Origin: CAWKMN01 sp963850765
GTDB lineage: Bacteria; Chloroflexota; Anaerolineae; Aggregatilineales; Aggregatilineaceae
Reading direction: 5' to 3'
Length of the DNA: 64,000 nucleotides
Assembly (NCBI GenBank): GCA_963850765.1
Contig: CAWKMN010000001.1
Location: forward strand, 433,102-497,101
Below are positions 19,336-27,666 of this stretch, in pieces (positions within the stretch are counted from its first letter, which is position 1; each line of letters opens with the position of its first letter). Made by a program: the position numbers and the translations under genes. The notes below the pieces were generated by a model that saw only the letters and a list, made by a program, of their open reading frames with translations, had not been told where the DNA came from and made no database searches.

Positions 19336-20407
19336 GTTGATCGGGCTGCTGGTCCGTCTGCACGGTCTGATCGTACTGTTCGGCGGCGTGTTCGAGCCGC
19401 TCCTGAAGCTCGCCTTCATAGAGCGAGGCTTCGCTGAACGGGCCGCGGCGCATGCGGTGCGGCAGGGCGAGTTCGGCGGCCAGAATAATGTCGCGCTCGG
19501 TGATCTCCAGGCGGCCTTCAAACGCGGCATGGGCGCGCGCGGCCTTGAGGATCACGAGGTCGGCGCGGTGGCCGTCCACGCTCAGGCTGGCGGTCAGGTT
19601 GGCGATGGTATACAGATCGCGCCGGCTGTAGCGCACGCTGTCCACAATCTCGCGCCCGGCTTCGATCTGCGCGGAGAGTTCCTCTTCTTTGCGTTGCCAT
19701 TCGTGGCGGAAGGCTTCTGAATCGGCGTCAAACGCGATGTGACGCTCCAGGATCGCCATCCGGTCGCCAGGCTCGGCCAGACCATGCACCTCAACCGAGA
19801 GGGCAAAGCGATCCAAAAGCTGCGGGCGAAGCTCGCCTTCTTCGGGGTTCATGGTGCCGACCAGGATAAACCGGGCCGGGTGCTGGAAGCTGATCCCTTC
19901 GCGCTCGACGACGTTCACACCCATCGCCGCCGAGTCGAGCAGCAGATCGACTACATGATCGTCCAGCAGGTTGACTTCATCAACGTATAGAATGCCCCGG
20001 TTGGCCGTCGCCAGCACGCCGGGATCAAAATGACGCTCGCCTTTCTGGATGGCCTGTTCGATGTCGAGCGTGCCCACGACGCGATCTTCCGTCGCGCTGA
20101 CGGGCAGATCGACCAGCCGGGTGCGGCGGCGCTTGGAGGGCAGGGCCTCACCCCGCGCGGCGCGCTCGTGGCACTCGTCACAGAACCGTTCGGGCTGGCG
20201 CGGATCACAGCCAAAGCGGCAGTCCATCACCACGTCAATTTCGGGGAGCAGGGCGGCCAGCGCGCGCGCCGCCGTCGATTTCGCCGTGCCGCGTTCGCCG
20301 CGTATCAGCACCCCGCCGATACTGGGATTCACCGCGTTCAAAACGAGCGCGCGTTTCATGCGCTCCTGGCCGACAATGGCTGTAAATGGATAAACTGCTT
20401 GTTTCAC
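19304..20407 (-). CDS. ChlI-type chelatase AAA+ subunit (zero-frame product)
   Basis: Protein of 367 aa, the normal length of a ChlI/BchI small subunit. It shows the AAA+ core AIVGQERMKRALVLNAV, Walker A GERGTAKST near residue 37, the CRFGCDP..RFCDEC insertion typical of chelatase ATPases, LPVSATEDRVVGTLDIE, Walker B LYVDEVNLLDDH, and the sensor stretch GTMNPEEGELRPQLLDRF. It starts with GTG 20407, preceded by GAGG at 8 nt. The C-terminus ends in a Gln-rich tail at the frameshift site, so the same gene probably yields both the small (ChlI) and medium (ChlD) subunits. Confidence 0.88.
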   Translation of the reverse strand: MKQAVYPFTAIVGQERMKRALVLNAVNPSIGGVLIRGERGTAKSTAARALAALLPEIDVVMDCRFGCDPRQPERFCDECHERAARGEALPSKRRRTRLVDLPVSATEDRVVGTLDIEQAIQKGERHFDPGVLATANRGILYVDEVNLLDDHVVDLLLDSAAMGVNVVEREGISFQHPARFILVGTMNPEEGELRPQLLDRFALSVEVHGLAEPGDRMAILERHIAFDADSEAFRHEWQRKEEELSAQIEAGREIVDSVRYSRRDLYTIANLTASLSVDGHRADLVILKAARAHAAFEGRLEITERDIILAAELALPHRMRRGPFSEASLYEGELQERLEHAAEQYDQTVQTDQQPDQQVGQEKKARR

Positions 20408-20447
20408 CGTGAGCCTCGTGCTATCTCGCCTGATAACGCAACACAGA

Positions 20448-20453
20448 ATTATA
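20448..20453 (-). promoter_or_regulatory. Candidate -10 box for chlI/chlD
   Basis: TATAAT on the minus strand, 41 nt upstream of the GTG at 20407. The -35 position is not convincing. Confidence 0.4.
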
Positions 20454-20507
20454 GCGCAGATAGAACAGTTGTGGCATGGTGAAATCGCTGAGAAGGCAGC
20501 CAGCCAA

Positions 20508-20700
20508 CCTCACCCCCGTCCGACCTATGGTCGGCACCCCTCTCCACGCGCGGAGAGGGGTGAGATACCCACCGCATCTGTAGGGGCGGGTTAACAAACC
20601 CGCCCTGGGCGAGGCACCGCCTCGCCCCTACTATCCGCCCGTTAGCCTCACCCCTGGCCCCTCTCCACAGCGTGGAGAGGGGGAAAGGGGCTGGGGGTTA
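20508..20700. repeat. Cluster of three palindromic repeats in the 411-bp chlID-rpsA gap
   Basis: 20508-20563: CCTCACCCCCGTCCGACC unit with a GGTCGG hairpin and a CCCTCTCCACGCG hairpin, nearly identical to 61310-61363. 20580-20634: GTAGGGGCGGGTTAACAAACCCGCCC followed by a GGGCGAGGC..GCCTCGCCC hairpin. 20644-20700: CCTCACCCC..CTCTCCACAGCGTGGAGAG. The rest of the divergent intergenic region contains the two promoters. Confidence 0.75.
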
Positions 20701-20754
20701 AGGGCGTGAGGCCGTTCTCGTCAATATCCCATCCATCCAACTCGCGCGAAACGT

Positions 20755-20783
20755 TTGATTATTCGTGGGCGTGCGTGTATAAT
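20755..20783 (+). promoter_or_regulatory. Sigma-70-type promoter of rpsA
   Basis: TTGATT (20755-20760), a 17-bp spacer and a perfect TATAAT (20778-20783), 36 nt upstream of the rpsA ATG. This is the best-matching promoter in the window. Confidence 0.8.
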
Positions 20784-20818
20784 GCGCCCTGCACTCGATA
20801 GTACCGGAGACAACATTC

Positions 20819-22456
20819 ATGGAGTCCAACAACCCAAACCTCGGTGAGGACGTGCGCGTGGAAGAACTCGCGTCCGAAACCGAGCACACTACTGCCGAAG
20901 TTCAGGAAGCGCCTGAACTGCCGGTCGAAGTACCCGAAGCTCAAGCGGTCGAACTGCCTGAGGCTGTCCACGAGGTTGAGGCGGAAGTCGAAGCCATGGA
21001 CGAAGCCGATGATACGGCCAGCGTCGGCGGCGAAGAGATCCACGAGGTCGAGGACATTGAAGCGGCAGTCGAGGATGTAGTCGACGACAGCGGCGACGAC
21101 GTCCAGGCGTTCGCGGAAGCCGAGGCTGAAGTCGCGGACGTAGACGCGAGCGAAGAAGCCGAGGACGCCGCCGAATACGGTACCGAAGACGCTGCCGAAG
21201 AAGAGGCTGCACCCGAAGCGCCCTTCCGTCGCGGTGATGTCGTGGAAGGCACCGTCGTTGAGACCAGCCCGACGGAAGTTCTGGTCCGGCTGGAAGATGA
21301 CTCGATCGGGGTGGTTGCCAGCCGCGAACTCGAGCGGATGGATCGTTCGGCCCTGGAGTCGCTCAAGGTAGGCAGCACGGTCAACGCCTTCGTCCTCAAG
21401 ATGAAGGGCCAGGATGGACGTCCGGTGCTGTCGTTGGCTCGCGCCGAAGAAGAAAATAACTGGCGGCTGGCTGAACAACACTTCCAGAACAAGGATGTGT
21501 ATTTCAGCAAGGTGGCCGGTTATAACAAGGGCGGGCTGATCGTGCGATTTGGCAAGGTGCGCGGTTTCGTGCCGGCCAGCCAGATCAGCCGCGAGCGGCA
21601 GCAGCGCACTGCCACGGGCAGCCCCGAAGAACGCTGGGGCCAGATGGTCGGGGAAGACATCGCCGTGAAGGTGGTGGAGATCGACCGCGCCCGCAATCGC
21701 CTGATCCTGTCGGAACGGGCCGCCGCGCGTGAATGGCGTGAAAAGCAGAAGCTTCACCTGCTGGACGATCTGACGGTCGGGACGGTGCGTCGAGGCCGCG
21801 TCATCAGCGTGGCCGATTTTGGCGCGTTTGTGGATCTCGGCGGGGCTGACGGTCTGGTACACTTGACGGAGATCACCTGGCAGCACATTACGCATCCCCG
21901 CGAGGTGCTGGAAGTCGGCCAGGAAGTCGAAGTGCAGGTCATCAACATCGACCGCGAGAACAAGCGCATCGGCCTGAGCATGAAGCGCCGCGAGGACGAT
22001 CCGTGGCTGCGCATCGTGCGCCAGTACGAAATCGGCCAGTTAGTGCAGGCGACGGTCACGAAGCTCACCAAGTTCGGCGCGTTTGCCCGGCTGGTGGATG
22101 CTCCTGAGATCGAAGGGCTGATCCACATTTCGGAGCTGGCGGATTACCGGGTGAGCCACCCGCGTGAGGTCGTGCTGGTGGGTGATGTTGTGACCCTGCG
22201 CATTATTAAAATAAATATCGATCAGCGCCGGCTGGGGTTGTCGCTGCGCCAGGTTGATTCGGCCAAGTTTATGGACCAGGACTGGCAGGCGATTGCCGAC
22301 GAGATGGGTGCGGACAGCGGCGTTTCTCCGAGCAGCGCCGCCGATGAAGCCGCCGATGACGTCGCGGACACCGCGGACATCGCTGCCGACACCGCCGCCT
22401 ACGGCGCGGCCGACATCCCATCTGAAGACGCTGAATCCGACGACGAGGCACGTTAA
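20819..22456 (+). CDS. rpsA: 30S ribosomal protein S1 with long acidic N-terminal extension
   Basis: Protein of 545 aa with four S1 OB-fold repeats at residues ~137-205, ~222-302, ~317-392 and ~404-480. The third and fourth are most canonical (DFGAFVDLGGADGLVHLTEI; KFGAFARLVDAPEIEGLIHISEL). S1 binds mRNA on the small ribosomal subunit and aids translation initiation. The first ~135 residues are strongly acidic and low complexity (Glu/Asp/Ala/Val), and the last ~60 are also acidic Ala/Asp-rich. Such tails are seen in some Chloroflexota S1 proteins but are unusually long here. The ATG at 20819 follows a CCGGAGA ribosome site. A strong promoter upstream and an intrinsic terminator downstream make it monocistronic. 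Confidence 0.92.
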   Translation: MESNNPNLGEDVRVEELASETEHTTAEVQEAPELPVEVPEAQAVELPEAVHEVEAEVEAMDEADDTASVGGEEIHEVEDIEAAVEDVVDDSGDDVQAFAEAEAEVADVDASEEAEDAAEYGTEDAAEEEAAPEAPFRRGDVVEGTVVETSPTEVLVRLEDDSIGVVASRELERMDRSALESLKVGSTVNAFVLKMKGQDGRPVLSLARAEEENNWRLAEQHFQNKDVYFSKVAGYNKGGLIVRFGKVRGFVPASQISRERQQRTATGSPEERWGQMVGEDIAVKVVEIDRARNRLILSERAAAREWREKQKLHLLDDLTVGTVRRGRVISVADFGAFVDLGGADGLVHLTEITWQHITHPREVLEVGQEVEVQVINIDRENKRIGLSMKRREDDPWLRIVRQYEIGQLVQATVTKLTKFGAFARLVDAPEIEGLIHISELADYRVSHPREVVLVGDVVTLRIIKINIDQRRLGLSLRQVDSAKFMDQDWQAIADEMGADSGVSPSSAADEAADDVADTADIAADTAAYGAADIPSEDAESDDEAR

Positions 22457-22502
22457 CCGCTGTTTCACTGCCAACCGCTTTTTGCCAATGCTATCTGGTA
22501 AG

Positions 22503-22535
22503 GTCCTGTCCTCCCAAAGGGGACAGGACTTTTTT
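22503..22535 (+). terminator. Intrinsic terminator of rpsA
   Basis: Perfect 9-bp stem GTCCTGTCC/GGACAGGAC with a 9-nt loop, followed by TTTTTT, 46 nt after the stop codon. Confidence 0.93.
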
Positions 22536-22835
22536 GGGTTTTAGAAAATCAGGTCTATTTTCACGTTAATGGAGTAGATGGATATGTTACAATTGAAGGA
22601 GAACGACGCGCAGAAAGTTTAAGGAAAGATAAGAAATACGCAAAAAATAACTTTTTGCCTGTTTTTTTACGGTTTTTTGACGAAACTTGTTGGTTAGTTG
22701 GTTGGCGTCTCAACTAAAATAGGAATAGAGACTCCCTGGTTTCAGAAGGCACTCCAAACTCTAGATAGAACGATGACCCGCTCGTGGGCCGACAGCCAAG
22801 ACTGTGCCCCCGCAACGGGGCAAGGAGAAACCATC
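22536..22835 (+). other. AT-rich leader region of clpC
   Basis: This 300-bp gap is clearly AT-richer than its surroundings. It contains an A/T hairpin GCAAAAA/TTTTTGC (22640-22658) followed by a T7 run, and a weak TAAAAT -10-like hexamer at 22715-22720. No CIRCE or CtsR box was recognised. The open frame beginning at 22698 translates this leader and is not the real start. A regulatory leader for a stress chaperone is plausible but unproven. Confidence 0.4.
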
Positions 22836-25340
22836 ATGTCGAACAAAATGGAGCGCTTTACCCAACGTGCTCGGCGGGTCTTGAGTCTCGCTCAGGAAGA
22901 AGCCGAACGGATGCAGCACAGCTATATTGGCACCGAGCATCTGTTGTTGGGTCTAATGCGAGAAGAAGGCGGCGTAGCTGGTAAAGTGCTGCGCGAGATG
23001 GGCCTGCGCCCGGCCCAGGTGGAACAGATTGTCGAGCGCCTGACGAATGCGAACAAGCGCCCCGGCATCAGCCATATGGATCTGGCCCCCGCCACGAAAA
23101 AAGTGCTGGAATTGGCCGTCGATGAAGCCCGCCGTATGGGGCATCATTACATCGGCACCGAGCATCTTCTGCTCGGTCTGGTCCGCACGACGGATACGGT
23201 CGCGCTGGATGTCCTGCGCGAATTGAAAGTCAGCCCGGACGAGATCCGCCGGCAGACGCGCCGCGTCTTGCAGGAGAATCCGCTGCAATCCACCCGCCGC
23301 ACGACTGAAGAGCAGCCGCCGCGCACGGAGCGGACCAGCCGCGCCGGGGCGAAAACGCCCCTGGTCGATCAGTTGGCCACCGACCTCACGGCGCTGGCCG
23401 AACAGGGCAAGCTCGATCCGGTCATTGGCCGGCAGATGGAAATCGAGCGCGTGATCCAGATCCTCAGCCGCCGCCAGAAGAACAACCCGGCCCTCATCGG
23501 GGAGCCGGGCGTCGGCAAGACGGCGATTGTCGAAGGGCTGGCACAGCGTATCGTCGACCGCGACGCACCCGCGCCGCTGTTGGGTAAGCGCGTGCTGCAG
23601 CTGGATGTCGGCTCGCTCGTGGCCGGGACGATGTACCGCGGCCAGTTCGAAGAGCGCCTCAAGCGCGTGATCGAAGAGCTCAAGCAGTCCGAAAGCATCC
23701 TCTTTATCGACGAAGTGCATATGCTGGTAGGGGCGGGATCGGCGGGCAGCAGTGTGGACGCTGCCAATATTCTCAAGCCGGCCTTATCACGCGGGGAACT
23801 GCAATGCATCGGCGCGACAACGCTCGACGAGTACCGCCGTCATATCGAAAGCGACGCTGCCCTGGAACGCCGTTTCCAGAAAGTCATGATTGAAGAACCG
23901 AGCATCGAACAAACGATCGAAATCTTACGTGGCATTCGCCAGCCCTACGAAGAGCATCATAACCTCGACATCACCGACGAGGCGATTGAAGCCGCCGCCA
24001 ACCTGTCGGCGCGTTATGTGCCCGAGCGGTTCCTGCCCGATAAGGCCATTGACCTGATCGACGAAGGATCGAGCCGCGTGCGGATGTACAAATCGCCCGA
24101 GTCGTCGCGCGTCAAGCAGCTTGAGCGCGAACTGCGCGAGCTGCGGGATGATCTTCAGTTCCTGGGCGAAGAAATGCCCGAAGGCGAGCGCGCCAATCTG
24201 CAGGAGCAGGTGGCCGACCTGGAAGCCGAGTTCGAGGATTATCGCTCGCACTGGGACCCGGAGACGCAGCGTGCCCGCCTGACCGACGATGATATTGCCG
24301 AGGTGGTTGGCATGTGGACGGGCATCCCCGTCACCACCATCGCGCAGGAAGAGTCCGAGCGCCTGCTGCACATGGAAGATGAACTGCACAAGCGCATCAT
24401 CGGCCAGCAGGAAGCGATCCTGGCGATCAGCAAGGCCGTCCGCCGCGCGCGCGCCGGCCTGAAGGATCCGCGCCGTCCGATCGGCTCGTTCATCTTCCTG
24501 GGGCCGACGGGTGTCGGCAAAACCGAACTGACCAAAGCCCTGGCCGAGTTCATGTTCGGCAGCGAAGACGCCCTGATCCAGCTTGACATGAGCGAGTTCA
24601 TGGAACGGCACAATGTCGCCCGCCTGACGGGTGCGCCGCCCGGTTACGTCGGTTATGAAGACGCCGGTCAGCTCACCGAGGCGCTGCGCCGCCGGCCCTA
24701 CAGCATCGTCGTCTTTGACGAGATCGAAAAGGCGCATCCTGAGACCTTCAACATGCTGCTTCAGATCATGGAAGAGGGTCATCTCTCGGATGCGCGCGGC
24801 CGTCGGGTGGACTTCCGCAACGCCATGATCATCATGACGAGCAACATCGGCGCGGACCTGATCAAGCGCGGGGCGACGCTCGGCTTTGGTCTGCCCGAAG
24901 TCGCATCGCGCGCCGAACAGCAGGACTACGACGAGATGCGCAAGACGCTCATGGAAAGCCTGCGCCGTGCCTTCCGGCCCGAGTTCCTGAACCGTGTGGA
25001 TGCGACCATCGTCTTCCGCCCGCTGTCCAAGGACGAGATCAAGGAGATCGTTGAGCTTGAACTCAAGAAGGTCAACGACCGGCTGGCGGAACGGGCGATG
25101 ACCCTGACCTCGACCGAGGCCGCGCAAACCTATCTGGCGGATAAGGGCTACGATCCCGAGTATGGAGCGCGTCCTCTGCGGCGTGTCGTCACCAACCTGG
25201 TGGAAGACAAGCTGTCGGATGTCATCCTGGCCGGGCAGATCCGCCTGGGAAGCAACGTGGTGTTGGACTACGACGCCGAGAAGGATGAGCTGACCTTCTC
25301 CGAGTCGCAGCCGGAGAACTCACTCAGCGAACCGGCCTGA
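22836..25340 (+). CDS. clpC: ATP-dependent Clp protease ATP-binding subunit ClpC
   Basis: Protein of 834 aa with the full ClpC layout. The Clp-N double repeat (QHSYIGTEHLLLGL and GHHYIGTEHLLLGL) lies within residues ~1-150. D1 has Walker A GEPGVGKT near residue 226 and Walker B FIDEVH. The coiled-coil M domain (VKQLERELRELRDDLQ.. to ..EDYRSHW) interrupts D1. D2 has GPTGVGKTE and VVFDEIEK. TLGF in the D2 loop matches the ClpP-docking loop. It unfolds substrates for ClpP and acts in protein quality control. The start at 22836 is chosen for the strong AAGGAGA site 8 nt upstream and for alignment with MFxRFTxRARRVL starts of the family. It is monocistronic, with its own terminator. Confidence 0.93.
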   Translation: MSNKMERFTQRARRVLSLAQEEAERMQHSYIGTEHLLLGLMREEGGVAGKVLREMGLRPAQVEQIVERLTNANKRPGISHMDLAPATKKVLELAVDEARRMGHHYIGTEHLLLGLVRTTDTVALDVLRELKVSPDEIRRQTRRVLQENPLQSTRRTTEEQPPRTERTSRAGAKTPLVDQLATDLTALAEQGKLDPVIGRQMEIERVIQILSRRQKNNPALIGEPGVGKTAIVEGLAQRIVDRDAPAPLLGKRVLQLDVGSLVAGTMYRGQFEERLKRVIEELKQSESILFIDEVHMLVGAGSAGSSVDAANILKPALSRGELQCIGATTLDEYRRHIESDAALERRFQKVMIEEPSIEQTIEILRGIRQPYEEHHNLDITDEAIEAAANLSARYVPERFLPDKAIDLIDEGSSRVRMYKSPESSRVKQLERELRELRDDLQFLGEEMPEGERANLQEQVADLEAEFEDYRSHWDPETQRARLTDDDIAEVVGMWTGIPVTTIAQEESERLLHMEDELHKRIIGQQEAILAISKAVRRARAGLKDPRRPIGSFIFLGPTGVGKTELTKALAEFMFGSEDALIQLDMSEFMERHNVARLTGAPPGYVGYEDAGQLTEALRRRPYSIVVFDEIEKAHPETFNMLLQIMEEGHLSDARGRRVDFRNAMIIMTSNIGADLIKRGATLGFGLPEVASRAEQQDYDEMRKTLMESLRRAFRPEFLNRVDATIVFRPLSKDEIKEIVELELKKVNDRLAERAMTLTSTEAAQTYLADKGYDPEYGARPLRRVVTNLVEDKLSDVILAGQIRLGSNVVLDYDAEKDELTFSESQPENSLSEPA

Positions 25341-25370
25341 CCGGACGGTTCGCCTGCTGAAGACAAGTGG

Positions 25371-25401
25371 ACGGCTCCCAGAACCCCTGGGGGCCGTTTT
25401 T
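25371..25401 (+). terminator. Intrinsic terminator of clpC
   Basis: 11-bp stem ACGGCTCCCAG/CTGGGGGCCGT (one G-T pair), 5-nt loop, followed by TTTTT; 30 nt after the clpC stop. The stretch 25402-25574 beyond it is AT-rich and shows a direct repeat GAGAGGGTATGAGAGGGTATG just before the next gene. Confidence 0.9.
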
Positions 25402-25574
25402 ATAACTTTTTAACGTTCATTTTTCGTGCTTTAAACATTCTTAGCTGATAATATGAATCAGGTGGGTTGAGCTGCCACTGGATGGAAGGTGGTTGAGGAT
25501 GAAGTTCGTTAAGCTGGTTAAATGTTTGTCTGTTACAGGGCTATACACAGCCTCGGGAGAGGGTATGAGAGGGT

Positions 25575-25937
25575 ATGACACACTCAGTTTTGATCGTCGA
25601 TGACGATATGGCGGTTCGTAACCTGTACCGGATGGTTCTTCAGAACGCCGGTTATGTGGTGGACGAAGCGACGAACGGCGCGGAAGCGCTCAAGTTCCTT
25701 ATCAGCCATACGCCCGACGTGATCATCATGGATATGCTGATGCCGCTGCTGGGCGGCGAAGCGGTGATCAGACGGATCCGGCAGATGCCCGCACTTCAGG
25801 ATGCGAAGATCATCGTGGTGACGGCGTATCCGCGCTATGGCAAATCGGCGGAGTTTCCCCAGGCGGATCGTTTCCTGGTCAAGCCGGTCCAGGCCGACGA
25901 ATTTCTGGATACCATCGAATCGGTCCTCAGCCAGTAA
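25575..25937 (+). CDS. Single-domain response regulator (CheY-like)
   Basis: Protein of 120 aa consisting of one receiver domain: acidic cluster VDDD at residues 8-11, phospho-acceptor Asp53 in IIMDMLMP, Thr in VVTAY (~84), and Lys in LVKP (~103). There is no output domain, so it works by protein contact or as a phosphorelay intermediate. The ATG is preceded by GAGGG. No kinase is adjacent; the nearest are the sensor kinases at 46.8-53.0 kb. Confidence 0.92.
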   Translation: MTHSVLIVDDDMAVRNLYRMVLQNAGYVVDEATNGAEALKFLISHTPDVIIMDMLMPLLGGEAVIRRIRQMPALQDAKIIVVTAYPRYGKSAEFPQADRFLVKPVQADEFLDTIESVLSQ

Positions 25938-26021
25938 GTTCCCCGCCGGGGATCTTCTGGTCACGGCGCGCGCCCCGCGCTACAATGGCGCTCACTCGAA
26001 GATTGTGGAGTTGAGCCGTCT

Positions 26022-27059
26022 ATGATGCGCAATTTTTCTCTGCGTTGGGCGGGCGTCCTGTTGCTGCTATTGCTGTTGCACAGCCTGCTGCTGATCCCGT
26101 CCGCCGCCATTTATGCCCAGACACCCGATCCGACCGCTGTCCCGGTCGAAGCGATGATCGTGGTGACGCAGGCCCCGGTTTTCCCTCTGCCGGATCGCAA
26201 CGCCGCCCCAATCACCTACCTGTACGAAGCCGAGCGCGCGCCTGTCCTGGGGCAGTCGCCTGACGGCGCTTTTCTGCTGGTGAGGGTGGGGGATATGCAG
26301 GGGTGGATCCTGGGCGTGCAGGCCGAGATCATCGGTGATCTGACAACCGTGCCGGTAGTAACAGACGCACTGCCGCCAACGGCGACCGTGACCCCATTTC
26401 AGGGCGTTACAGCGACGCCCGACCTGCTGGCGACCCGAACCCCGCTGCCCACGCGGACGCCCTCCGCGACCCTCGCGCCGATCGACGCCGGGGAGTCCGC
26501 GCTGACACCCACCCCGGACGATCCCACGCTCCTGATGCTGCCGGGTGTGCCGCCGCCGCTGGAGATCACCCTGCCTGAGGGCTGGGATGCCGCGCATCTC
26601 GTGGTGCCGCTGCGCACGTTTGACGACAACACCCATGACGTCCCGCTGACCATCTATTTTGGGCCGCTGCCGGGCAACGCCAGCGCGTATATCTACCTCT
26701 ACTGGGGGTTCCCCAACACCGTCGATTGGATCACCGGCGAATTTAACCTGTGGGCCGATGGTGTGCAGCTTTTGCGCGGCTCGCTGGTCGGAGAAACGTG
26801 CAACCTGGGAGTTTACGATCAGCAGACCTTTATGGTCGGCGGGCTGGAAGGGGTTGGTGCGTACTATCAGGCGGCGGAGTGCGAAGGCGAAAGTGACACG
26901 GCGGGCTGGTTTTCGACCTTGCGCGTCTATAATGGCTCGTTTGCGTTTTTTGTGGCCGTCGAACCATGGGAAGCGCGCACAGCGCAGCGCGATACGCTGC
27001 AAGCCGTTCTGGACTCGGTTAAGTTTCTGCCACCTGACGAGGAATCACCACAGGAATAA
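26022..27059 (+). CDS. Secreted protein with SH3-like domain and Thr/Pro linker
   Basis: Protein of 345 aa. The signal peptide (LLLLLLHSLLLIPSAAIYAQ) precedes an SH3b-like segment (residues ~43-108: APVFPLPDRNAAPITYLYE..GWILGVQAE). A Thr/Pro-rich linker (~118-165) leads to a C-terminal beta-rich domain of about 170 residues with a conserved-looking pair of Cys (GETCNLG, AAECEGE). The domain pattern fits a cell-envelope binding protein; no catalytic residues are recognised. The next gene begins 7 nt after the stop, so the two are probably co-transcribed. Confidence 0.75.
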   Translation: MMRNFSLRWAGVLLLLLLLHSLLLIPSAAIYAQTPDPTAVPVEAMIVVTQAPVFPLPDRNAAPITYLYEAERAPVLGQSPDGAFLLVRVGDMQGWILGVQAEIIGDLTTVPVVTDALPPTATVTPFQGVTATPDLLATRTPLPTRTPSATLAPIDAGESALTPTPDDPTLLMLPGVPPPLEITLPEGWDAAHLVVPLRTFDDNTHDVPLTIYFGPLPGNASAYIYLYWGFPNTVDWITGEFNLWADGVQLLRGSLVGETCNLGVYDQQTFMVGGLEGVGAYYQAAECEGESDTAGWFSTLRVYNGSFAFFVAVEPWEARTAQRDTLQAVLDSVKFLPPDEESPQE

Positions 27060-27066
27060 CCGCACG

Positions 27067-27642
27067 TTGGCCGGAAAACTGGATAAACTGATCATCATCG
27101 ACATTGAAGCGACCTGTTGGGATCGCGATCCGCCGCCAGGGCAAGAAGCCGAGATCATCGAGATCGGGGTGTGCGTGCTGGATATACTGACCGGCCAGCG
27201 GATCGCCCGGCAGAGCATCCTGATCAAGCCGGAGCGATCCGAAGTCAGCCCCTTTTGTACGGAGCTTACCACGCTGACTCAGTCCCAGGTTAACGGAGGC
27301 ATCTCGTTTGAGCACGCCTGCCGGATCCTGCGGCGCAAGTTCCACAGCGGGGATCGCACCTGGGCGAGTTATGGTGACTATGACCGCCGCCAGTTCGAAA
27401 AGCAGTGCCGCGACCGGAATATTGTCTATCCGTTCGCTCCGACGCATATCAACGTCAAGAATCTCGTGGCGCTGGTGAACGGCTGGCAGCGCGAAGTGGG
27501 GATGCTGCAAGCCATGGCGCTCATGAGACTGCCCATCGAAGGCACGCATCATCGCGGCGTGGACGATGCCTGGAACACCGGCCTCATCCTGTCCACGCTG
27601 ATTTTAGAGCGGCGGGGCGAATTGACGCCGGCAGATTTATAA
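27067..27642 (+). CDS. DEDDh-type 3'-5' exonuclease
   Basis: Protein of 191 aa with the exonuclease signature of the ERI1/KapD group: IIDIEATCWD gives the first catalytic D and E, YGDYDRRQF the second D, and HRGVDDAWNT the catalytic H and final D. It is expected to trim single-stranded RNA or DNA from the 3' end using two metal ions. The start is the TTG at 27067 (AGGA about 13 nt upstream); the longer open frame reaching back to 26659 overlaps the preceding gene and is rejected. It sits between two secreted-protein genes with no obvious functional link. Confidence 0.85.
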   Translation: MAGKLDKLIIIDIEATCWDRDPPPGQEAEIIEIGVCVLDILTGQRIARQSILIKPERSEVSPFCTELTTLTQSQVNGGISFEHACRILRRKFHSGDRTWASYGDYDRRQFEKQCRDRNIVYPFAPTHINVKNLVALVNGWQREVGMLQAMALMRLPIEGTHHRGVDDAWNTGLILSTLILERRGELTPADL

Positions 27643-27666
27643 TAATCGACAGAGGAGACATCATCA

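Noticed and set aside
22640..22668. A/T-rich hairpin with T-run as a second terminator
   Set aside because: The stem is only A-T and G-C at the ends and lies within the clpC leader; the rpsA terminator upstream is far stronger, so it is noted only as a leader feature.
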